Shown here in pieces: positions 1 through 12,000 of a stretch of 15,844 nt of DNA (position 1 is the first letter of the stretch; the number at the start of each line of letters is the position of its first letter). Origin of the DNA: Hepatocystis sp. ex Piliocolobus tephrosceles. Taxonomy: Eukaryota; Apicomplexa; Aconoidasida; Haemosporida; Plasmodiidae. The translations under genes and the position numbers were made by a program. The notes under the pieces are model-generated. The model was not told the DNA's origin. It saw only the letters and a list, made by a program, of their open reading frames with translations, and made no database searches. The stretch spans positions 150 through 15,993 of the forward strand of contig CABPSV020000300.1 in NCBI GenBank assembly GCA_902459845.2, read 5' to 3'.

Positions 1-41
1 TGGATGATGTATTTCTAGTAAAAGTTTCTGAAAAGTTGTTT
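1..41 (-). other. 3' flank of the giant gene
   Basis: Only 41 bases follow the TAA. They include a TTTTCAG (AG at 29-28) that could be a splice acceptor, but no convincing donor lies just upstream. No terminator or polyadenylation site is recognised. Confidence 0.4.
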
Positions 42-3000
42 TTATTTTTGTTGATATTCCTTTTTTTTCATATATGGAGTTATAATTATCTTTTTATCCC
101 TTTTATCCTTTTTATTTTTTTTATTTGTAATGTCTTCTTTTCTATCAGTAAACATAATCGAACCAAAATGTGTTATAGATGCTCCTCCTTCTGATTTTTT
201 AATTTTTACTTTATTATTGCTATTATCAGTTTCTATACCTTTTTCATTATTCGAAGTTATAACACATGATTTATTCCTCTGTTCTTTTTGTTTTTTTTTT
301 GTTTCCAAGTTTGATTGTTTCATTTTCTTTAATCCCTTTTTCTTTTTTTTTTCTTTTATATTATTATACGAATCATTGTTTAAAATTTTACTATTTTTTA
401 ATATGCTTGCTATAACTGGTGCTGGAACAATTCTTTTATTAGTTTTGTAATTTTGATTGCGTTTGTCGTATGAGCCTCTTTCGTTTTTAATATTGTCGTA
501 CGTGTTACACAAATTACCAGACATGTTATATACGTCCCCCTCATCTTGTTCATTCAGAACATTACCAAAACCATGCACCCCAACCTGAAAATACTTGTTA
601 ACCCTCCCTAAGTTACAAATAGAAGTATTTTTTTTATATTGTTTATTTCCTATTATTGATGTAGAAACTTTAAACTGTCTTATATCACTTAATTTTCTGG
701 ACATACAATGACTACTTATATCAATAAATTTTTTTTTTTTTTTAATATTTTCATATATTTTTAATATATTTAATGTTTTCTGGAATTTTATTTTTTTAAC
801 AGGATAAGTATAATTAGTCTTAAGTTTAAAAGTGTTTTCAGTTGCAACATAATCTAGCGCAGTGTTATATTTCGTATAAAAATATAAAAAAAATAATAAA
901 TTGCAATTTATAAATAATAATAAATAATAATCCTTATCTTCTATTTCTTTAAGCTCTTCATTATTTGTACTATTATAATATTCGCATTTATTTTGTAATA
1001 AATAGTCATAGTTTACTTTTTTTTCAGAATCAATCAATTTTTGTTTTAACCTGTTGATGCTATTTAGAACGTTTAAATAATAGTTGTTATAATCACTTTG
1101 TTCCGTTATTTTATTCGAATCAAGTGGCGAATCTAATTTTTGTTTTTTCAAACTCAAGTGACTACCACTACTACCTGACCTACCATTTTTATTACCATTA
1201 CAACTCAAATTATTTCTAAAACTATTACTGTTAAATATCGATGATTCATAACTTTCATTAACATTTTGAGCGTACCTATCCCGAGCGTACTTATCCCGAT
1301 CGTACTTATCCCGATCGTACTTATCCCGATCGTACCTATCCCGATCGTACCTATCTCGATCATACCTATCCCGATCGTACCTATCTCGATCATACCTATC
1401 CCGATCATACCTATCCCTATCGTACCTATCCCGAACGTACCCATTTAAGTTATAATCATTTATGTCCAATTCTAAACTATGTTCTGTGGTGTTTAACAAA
1501 TTAGAATTATGATCGTACATATGGTCATAATCCAATTCGTACATAAAACCTTTTGTGCCACTTTTTTTAATTCCGTTTTTAATTATTTTAATATAGTTGT
1601 TTATAAGTTTATTATGTAGTAATAAACCTTTTTTGAAGTTGTCAACATTTACAAATGAATAAGATTTAATAAAATTAGGAAACGTTGTTTCAGGAAATAT
1701 TGTATATACATGTAAAAATGCAAACAAATCATTTGATAATTCTGAAAAATATGCTATTAAATTCATTATAGTTTTATTGTGTAATATAAATATCGTATTT
1801 TTTAATTGAGTAATAAAATGAACACGTTTGAAATCTTCATATGCGATAAAATAAAATTGATTATTATATACAGTTTTTTTTAATTTATTTAAAAACACAT
1901 TTTTTTTTATATTTCCTTTTAGTAAATGTTTAATAGAATGTAAAAAATTATAGGTAGATACTATTTTATTACATAATTTTATATATTTTCGTTCAGCCTC
2001 GTTTTTAATAAAAAGGCGATACTCATAATTATTATTACATATATTGATTTTATTATAATCATAAATAATAAATCTATTTATATATAATGAAAAATTAAAT
2101 CCCTTGTCAAATGGTGGAATAAAACATATCAAATCGTCAATATTTATTGCCCATAGTTTTTTTTCACTAATCGTATTTAAATATAATTCATTTGAACTAA
2201 CTTTTGTTAATATATTTGTATATAAACCTTTTATATAATTATAAAATCGAATTTTTGTTTTTAATTTTTCCTTTTTTTTTTTATATTTTTCATTAACATT
2301 CCTTTTGTTAACATTCCTTTTGTTATCATGACAGTTGTCTAAGTAGTTATCGCTTCTATCTGATAAGGGAGTTATTTTATTTTTTTTTTCTTTTTCTTTA
2401 TGTACCTTACCTTGTTTATGTATTAAAGGCATACCACAATTTTTATCACTATTTGTGTTTACCAAAAGCGTATTGCTATTTTTCACATCTTTCGGATGTC
2501 CTAAACTATTTTTAATATTATCATTTTTGACTAAAGCAGTAACTATGTTACCTCGCTGCTTTTTAGTGTTACCACCACTTGGGTTATACACTTTTTGGTT
2601 GAATGGTACACGAAAAGGACTGTCATAACGACTAATCTTTTTGCCTTTTGTATTTGCATTTGTATTTGCATTTGCTTTTGTATTTACTTTTGCTTTTGCA
2701 TGTACTATATGGTTGCTTATGTCATTGTTACAATTTTTTTTTAATAACGGGTTGAATGATGCTAACGAATTTTCTGAAAAAGGGGATGCTGTTCTTGATG
2801 TAAAATTAGAAAATACGCTACTTAAAGAACAAGACAAATATGTATCCTCTTTTTCGCATCCATTATTTTTTGATTTTAATGCCAATATATCAGAATCTGT
2901 AACATATTCGTTCACATTATTTAATGCATATATGTTACTATTACAATCATCACTATATGCAAGAGTTCTTAATTTTTTTTTTTTTTTTTTTTTAAGTTTT

Positions 3001-6000
3001 TCATCATTTTTTAAACGATCAAAATACATTCCCTTGCCTCTATTAATGACAAATTTTCCTATATCGTATAATACATTATTTTTTAGTATACTCTTAATAT
3101 GTTTTTTTACCATATTTGAAAAAATACACCTAAAATTGTATATAATTATACTTAATATGTCATTCGTTTGTTTATTCGTACTTTTACTATTCGAAGTTTG
3201 TTTATTCATACCTATGTTATTACATATAATTGTACAATACAAACGAATTGATATTCGTTTAATCTTATTTTCTTTAAAAGATATCATATAAAAAAAATTG
3301 TTAGCATCATAATTTGTTATTTTATTAAAAATTAATTCATTCATAATTTCATAAAACAGATTTTTATTGTTTATAGATATAGTATTACAACCAGTAATTT
3401 CACTACTACCACTACTTTCACTACTTTCACTACTTTCACTACTTTCACTACTTTCACTACTACTACTACTACTACTGTCATTACTACCATCCTTTACACT
3501 ACAGCGTTTGTGACATTTTATGTATTCTTCTTTAGTTACATAAGTATAATTACTATTATAAAATGGGTGAACATTATTTATTAATAAATAATTACTATCA
3601 TAAATATAAAAACTATCTAATATGTCTATATTTATATTCTTAACATCTATACAAATTAAAACCTTCCTATTTTGACACTTTCTTTTTATGTTTAAACAAA
3701 TTTTGTTAAGTGTATTCATAAATTTATATAATTTAGAAATTTTTATAAATATGTTAGACTCATTTATTTTGTTTCGTATGTTATCATTATATATAATACT
3801 TTCTTTACCAGTTTTCATACTTTTATATATTTTATTTCCGCTTGTATAAGCTCTTTTCACCTTTTTATAGGATAACATATTTTTTATTCCATTTTTATTA
3901 TTACTACTTGGTGTATATTTCTTACAATTATTAGAATCTAAAAAACTACCTTTAGTTAAACAAAAATCAATATATTTATTATAATAACTTTTCATTTGTT
4001 TGTATTTATAACTAAAATATTTCTTACATTCTTTTATATCGTTAATTATTAAATTTGTATTTAAATTATTCATCAGATAAAAATCACAAGCAGATAAAAA
4101 ATATGGATCTATAGTTATACTAGATGAATATAATGAAATAGTAAAATTTAGACATTCTTTTATTTCATTTAGTCTTTTTTTTTTAGTTTCTTTTTTTTTT
4201 GTCTTCCCTATTATTTTTTTTTTATCATTTATATTTCCATGTTCATCAGAAGCAGTCCTTTTTAAAATTATGTAAATGTGATTTTCTTTTAAACGGTTAT
4301 ATTTTAAAAAGTCGTTGTTGTATATTAAATAGTTGTCGAAATTGTTATACTTACTAATGTTTGTTTTATTATTATTCCTATTATTATTATTATTATTATA
4401 ATTTTTATGATTATTTTTATTTTTGTTATTATTATTATTATTATTATTATAATTTTTATGATTATTTTTATTTTTGTTATTATATAACAAATTCGACATT
4501 TCATTATGTATCATTTTTTTTTCACTCATTTTTTTTTTTTTAGTTTTTCCGTGTTCGTATTTTCTTTTATTAACAGTTTGGACCGTTTTCTTGTGTTTAT
4601 TTGGTTTATATCTTTTTTTTTGTAATTTTTTTTTGACATCATCACGGTTATTATTGGCATTGCCATTGCCACTGCTAGTTTTATCAGTATTAGCACCTTC
4701 CCACTTTAACTGGTGCACTTCGTTTTCATTCCAAAATAAACTCTTTTTCTTATTATTTTCTTCAATTTTATCACGTCTTTTTTTGTTATTATTTCTTTTT
4801 CCCATGTATATACTATCGTGATGATCTGAAAAAAATAACTTGTCCTTTTTATTATCCTTATTTTTATCCTTACTTTTATCCTCATTTTTATCCCTATTTT
4901 TATCCTTTTTTTTTTTTTTTTTTTTTGCTTCGTTTTTTGTGTTACTATCTATGCTCATGCGACGTTTTTTTTTCTTTTTCGAATTTTCAGAGTTATCAGA
5001 CAAATTAGAACCTAAATGGTTTTCATGAAAACTTCTTTTTTTATTTCTGCGCATTTCTTTAAAATTATTATTACTAATATAAGTGTCATATTTTTTACTA
5101 TTATTGTTTTTGTACAATTTATTTACATATGGTATGTTTTTATAATATTTTGTTAATAATAAAAACTTATATATATTACGATATTCAGAAGGTATATTTT
5201 TATAAAATATAGGTATATAACAACATACGATACTAATGCTGTCTATGCCATTTATATCTTGTTTACTAGCCATATTCATACGCATAAAATTCGATGTTTC
5301 AGTATGAATTTTATTTATGTTATATAAGTGATGCAAATTAAATTTATCAAACCATTCATGATTATATAACTTATTAATATAATGCACAAAATTTAATTCC
5401 CTTTGAACTATAAAGTTATTTTCTATATAAGTTTCATAATTGATTTTTTCATACATATTATTATTTATTTTCTCGAAAGGATAAGGTCCATATTCTTTAT
5501 CACTGTTACCATTATTGTTGTTAATATAATCCATACCTGTCACATGTGGCCTATTCGAATGCTTATAATTATATACCAACGGTTGCAAATAAAACTTGTT
5601 ACCTTTTTTTATTCTTTTTAAATACACACAACTAAATAAGCTGATATTATATATTGATAAATTACAATAAGACAATTTCCATTGCTTATTCGAAATTGAG
5701 GAGGGCTTATCTTTTAAAAATTGTTTCTTTTTTTTTTTATCCTTTTTTTCTTTACCAATCGATTTATGACTACTGTTGCTACTGTTGCTACTGTTGCTAC
5801 TATTGCTACTCTTGCTACTCTTGCTACTCTTGCTACTTTTACTACTGTTGCTACTGTTGCTACTGTTGTTACTGTTGCTACTGTTGCTACTTTTACTACT
5901 GTTGCTACTTTTACTACTGTTGCTACTTTTACTACTGTTGCTACTTTTACTACTGTTAGCCGCTTCCCCGTTCTCAACCTTAAATGTTATATTTTTTTTC

Positions 6001-9000
6001 ATACTTGGTAAATCATTATACGGTTCATAACAAGAATAATATGTGTCAAATGTTTCAATATCCCTAAAGCTATTAATATTGTTATTATCAAAATTAATGT
6101 CTTTATTTGAATTTTTTTGTTCAATATCACAATTCTTTTCCAGGCTACACATATTGTTTTTTATTTTATCTATATCTCCAACATTTTTGAAGGTCTGGCT
6201 ATAATACATATTGTTGTAAAGTGTAGAATTGTTAATAGTATCCATCGTATCATCAATAACATTATTATTACTACTATTATTACTTTTGTCACTATTATTA
6301 CTTTTGTCACTATTATTACTTTTGTCACTATTACTACTTTTGTCACTATTACTACTTTTGTCACTATTATTATTGCCATTATTATTATTGCCACTATTAC
6401 TAATGCCACTTTTATTAATACCAATATTATTATTATACATATCAGTCATAGCTATTGTATTATTAACATCCCAAACAGCACTGTCTTGTATTTTAAGCGT
6501 TGATGATTTAAAACTTCCTAAGCTTTGTAATCTTTTATTTTTCTCATTTTTTTGTTTTATTTTTTTGCGTAATGCTTTCGTTCTTCTTATAAAGTTAATT
6601 ACTGAGCTAAATGGTCTAAACTTATTTTTTTTATGATTGTTAATATTGTTATTAGCTGTATTATTATAAGTATAACCATTTTTATCTGTTACCATATTAT
6701 TCTTTTCATTATGTCTAGTACTGTTGTTTTTATTTATTTTATCATTTGTCATTAAATAGTTATCAATTTGATAGTTTTTTTTGGTATTTAAATAATCATT
6801 TTCGTAATTTAAATTTTTTCTTTTTTTTAAACTATCATAATTATTAGTTTTATATTGTTGTAAAATAATTTCATCTTCAGATGTATTGTTACTATGTATA
6901 TTATTTTTAACATGTTGTAACAGGGTATCAGAATAAGAGTTTATTCTGTTATTGTATAAATTATTTTTATATGTTTTGTTTTGCTGTTTGTGGGTGCTAT
7001 TACGGTTGTTATTTTTGCCCTTACCTTTACTGTTTTTTCCTTTACTGTTTTTTCCTTTACTGTTTTTTCCTTTACTGTTTTTTCCTTTACCGTTTTTTTC
7101 CTTACCGCTTTTACTCTTACCCTTTTCGCTCATATCATACTCATCACACACATACTTGGTAACATATTTAACATTCGCTATAGTCAAATGTGAAATAACG
7201 TAATTCATGTTTTTCATCAGAATAAGGTATAAATAAGGAAAAAATATATGTAAGGTTTTTTTATTGTCATTAGAACATATATATGAACATTTTAATAAAA
7301 AATTTAAATTTATATTATATAGATCTTTATTCATAATACCAACATAGTCTAAATCGATTTCGCCTTCTTCTGTGTCTTTGTCTTTGTCTTTGTCTTTGTC
7401 TTTGTCTTTGTCTTTGTTTTTGTCTGTGTCCATGTCTGTGTCCGTGTCCGTGTCCGTGTCCGTGTCCGTGTCCGTGTCTGTATATGTGTATGTGCCTGTG
7501 TCCCTGTCCGTATCCGTACCCATTTCTTTATTGCGTTTTTTTTTGCTTTTCTCTAATTTATGTACCTTTTTTTTCTTCCCATTTTTAACCTGATAATAAT
7601 TCGAACAACTGTCAATCATATTTACATACTCATTCATATAAGTATCAACTTTGTTTTGTTTTTTATAAACATATTGAAATTTATGATAATTTATAAGATA
7701 ACATAAATTTACATTTTCAAAACTTATAAATAATTGAATATTTGTACAACTTTTTTTTTTTTTTTCTTTCTTTGTATAATCCTTTTTTTTATTTGCATTT
7801 GCATTATTCGGATAAATACCATGATAATTTATTTTATCAAATTGTAACGTTTGTTTTTTCATAAGTTCGTTCTCACTATTAATCAATTTTGCACTTCTAC
7901 TAAAATCATTACTTGCATATAATATATTAACTTTTTCATCTTTACTGACATTCTTTACATTTTCTGTATTTATTAAATTATTTATTCTACTTCTATTCTT
8001 ATCTATATTATTTACAATATTACTTTGTGTTTGAAAATAAAAGTCAACGTCAACACTTTTACTCTTTCTTAACCTTTCCTTTTTTAAAAATAAATCAAAA
8101 CCATTTTGTATTTTATTAAAATATTTATATTTTAAGTTTTTATTATCAATTAAATTTTTTTTTTGATTTGTCTTAACGAGTTTATTTTTTAAAATATCTT
8201 TATTCATTGCATTTTTTTTTACGTATTCTTCTTTTCCTTTTTCGAATTTATAACTATATGGGGGAGCACTAAACATAATATTATCATCTAATCCTATAAA
8301 ATTTTCCCATTGTTCATCTAAAACTAATCCATGGATATTATCTTCTCTACTATAAAAATATTTTTCCATACAATGTTTTTTAATTTTTCTGTTCAATTTT
8401 TCTTCAGTTGTATTAAAACATTTAGCTTTTTTGGTGTCATGTATATCATAATGCAACTCTACATCTGTATGTATGCTTATGTTATTATAATCGTTATCAA
8501 AATTATTTCTCTTACTGTTAGGGTAGTTACTGTTAGGGTGGTTACTGTTAGAGTGGTTACTGTTAGAGTGGTTACTGTTAGAGTGGTTACTGTTAGGGTG
8601 GTTATTGTTAGGGTGGTTACTGTTAGGGTGGTTACTGTTAGAGTGGTTACTGTTAGGGTGGTTATTGTTAGGGTGGTTACTGTTAGGGTGGTTATTGTTA
8701 GGGTGGTTACTGTTAGGGTGGTTATTGTTAGGGTGGTTACTGTTAGGGTGACTACTGCTACGGTAGTTACTTTCACCACCATCTCTATTGTACCTCTCAT
8801 TATCCCCATGAATATTTACTTCCCCTTTATAATTTCTTGTTTTATTACCCAAAGTTAATGTTACATTGTTTGATAACTCATGATATAAAATATCACTTTT
8901 CAAATTTTTAAAATTTGAATCTTTTTGTATATTTTCATCATATATATTATTACATATTTTATAATTGTTATAATCTAAACTATCTGCGTGTTTACAATCA

Positions 9001-12000
9001 ACAAATTCATTGTCATCACTTGATACATATAAATTATCTATTGCTGAAAAACTACTAACATAACGTTCTAAACTTTGCTTAGTTATTAGTTCGTCTCTTT
9101 TTGATTCGTCTCTTTTTGATTCGTCTCCTTTTAATTCGTCACCTTTTAGTTCATCTCCTTTTGGTTTGTATCCATCACAAACGTGGCCAATACCATCAAT
9201 GATACTATTTTTCGAAACATACCGTTTATACATACTCATAACTTTTGTTTTTGATTTATATAATCTTTTCTTGTCCCTGTTTTTACTATGTTTTGTAATC
9301 TCATAATAATATTTATTCAAAAATGTGGAAAATTTTTTTCTCTCTTGAATATAACATAAAAAATAATGCATTGCCATGTTATTTAATAAAACAAATAATG
9401 TAGAACTATAAAAAAAATTTAAATTACTTAAAGATAATTTTATAATCTTTTTTTTGGTTTTGTTGTTTATATAAATATCCAACTGAATTTGACAATCGGA
9501 ATATGACATACTGTTACTACATATATTGTCTCTTTTACTATCATAATTTATGTATAAATCGAATTTTCTTTTTTTCAAAATGCATTTATAGTTGTTAGGC
9601 ATAAGTTTATTCGTTTGGGGGTTCTCTTTTTTGGGTATTTTTTTGTTACTGCTGCAACTACTATGTTCAAAACTCTTCGAAACACTAAAAATGTTACTTA
9701 CTGTGTCAGTAACAATTACGTACTTTTTACAATGGTCTCGCTCCATATGTTTATGTTTATCTATTTTATCCCATTTGTCATGTATATTTTTTATATACGC
9801 ATGAGTACCAGCACCTGTACCTGTACCTGCACCAGTACCTGCACCTGTACCTGTACCTGTTAATATGTCGTTATCATTTTTGTTTCTATCCCTTAACATA
9901 TTAGACAGTATGTAATAAAAATATAAAGACTTAAGTTTCAAAGAAATGTTTATACCCTCTTGTACTTGACATATTTCGAATAAAAATTCATTAAATACAA
10001 ATTTAAATAACCCAATAGTTTTATTCTTAATAATAATATTTGTTTTATTTACTAAAATAAATAATAAAAATTCTTTTTTTTTTTTTTCTTTCTCCTGTTC
10101 ATTGTTTATATTATCAACATTGTTCTGTTCAGTATCATTATTATATATTTCCATATTTAAATATGATTTTTTTATATCATTAATCACATCGATACTAACA
10201 AATGATTCCACTCTAAAAAGTTCATCAAAAGTGAATAAATTTTTTAAATTATCATATTTAGATGAGTTTTTTTTTTTATACATTTCTGACTCTTCTGTTA
10301 ACTGGTTATTTTTTGAAATTGTAAATATTTTACTCTCATGTATTTGTTTTTCTAGCTCTTTTTGTTTTACTATATATGGTGAGATCCTTTCTTCATTATT
10401 TTTTTTTTTCATGTAATCAATATAGTAATCACTTCGATTGTTATAATTGTTATTGTACTTACTATTATTACTGTAAGTTAAAAAATTGTTTTCATCATGA
10501 ATCAAGTCATTTTTTTTGTATAAATTAATGCTGTCTACTGGGTTTGAAATTGTCATTCTGTTATATTTTGTCATGCCACTATTTGCTTTGTTGTTATAAT
10601 TGTATTGCTTGTCATTCCGTCTTTCACTCCGTTTTTCGTTCTGATTATTGTCACCTTTTTTATCATTACTTGGATATGAATAACCTGTGATTTGACTATT
10701 ATCGCTACTGTCATTATAACTATTATCACCATAAATATTGTTACTAAGGATAGGAAAACTCTCAGACGTATGATGGATATGTCTGTTTTTCATACCACCT
10801 GTACTAAAATTATTCAAAAAATTACCTTTATTACTAAAAAATAATTTATTATTAAAATTTTGATATTTTAAAACCATATTAAATATTTTTTCAAAATCTT
10901 CTTTTTCATATAATATTTTTTCATTATCTAACATATTAGTAATTACTTTTTTTAAATATTTTTGATAATTTTTATTTATATGATGTACATAATTTTTGGA
11001 ATTATAATTATCACCAATATCTTTAACATTATTACTATTGTTACCATTTATCAGTTTATTATTATTTATTTTTTTTTCATCATATTTAATATTCATCGTA
11101 GCAAAATAACGGTTTAATAATAAACAAAGTAAATTCCTTGTTATTTTATAATTTCGTAAAACCATTGTATGTTTATTATCTTTTAATAAAAATCGATTTA
11201 TTTTTTTAAATTTCTCTATACGTAATTTCATCAGATCAAAGTGATTAAATGGTAGAATATTTTTATATATACTTAATAGACATATACACAATTCGTCTAC
11301 ACTGCAGTTAATTGTGTCCATCGTTAAAGAAAACACTTTGTTATTTTTTTTCAGTTTTAATATACTTATATATATTAAAATAGATTTATTTTTTATCCTT
11401 CCTATCATATTATTTTTGTTATAACTACTATTTGTGCCTTTACCTGTCCCACTATCTGTTCCACTATCTGTTCTACTATCTATTCTACTATCTATTCTAC
11501 TATCTGTTCTACTATTTCCATTCCGATAATCACAACTATAACTATTACTACTACTCAGAACACTGTCATTTATAACACTATTTTTATTGTCTTTCCTCTT
11601 TTTATGTCGTCTACAATAACTTATTTGCTTGTATCTGTCTCCTTCATTACTATTAGTTTTTATCCTCCCCCCTATTCCATTCACTACACCTTCTTCATTC
11701 ACTACACCTTCTTCATTCACCACACCTCCATTCATTGCACTTTCATTCATAACACCTTGTTTTACCTTATCCTTTTCATCATTCAAAAAGCAAGAATGGA
11801 ACAAATGCTCTATTTTCAAATAGTCTAACTGTAAATAAAACAAAGCATCATTTTTATCATGAAATAAAAAAGTATTTTTAATCTGAAATATAATACCTAT
11901 TGATGATAAATTTTTATGCTTCTTTTTATTCTTACCATTGTAATATTTTATATACTTTTTTAAAAAAATGTAGTAACTATTTTTAACTGAATTAAATATT

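Noticed and set aside
1205..1448. Alternative frames rich in IGTIGIG or VPIPIV
   Set aside because: Out-of-frame readings of the RDRYD array.
2641..3291. Plus-strand frame of 216 codons, Phe/Leu-rich
   Set aside because: Antisense of Lys/Asn-rich coding sequence; AT-rich complement gives Phe/Leu runs that mimic membrane segments.
5776..6030. Plus-strand frame of almost pure leucine
   Set aside because: Antisense shadow of the Ser/Asn/Lys coding repeat; no protein-like composition.
8514..8752. CRISPR-like direct repeats
   Set aside because: Units are contiguous with no spacers, in a eukaryotic coding frame.
8331..8858. Plus- and minus-strand frames rich in VTVRVV or TLTVTT
   Set aside because: Out-of-frame readings of the 15-bp NHPNS array.
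9089..9166. KDEL-like ER retention signal in KGDEL units
   Set aside because: Internal repeats far from the C-terminus; such a signal must be terminal.
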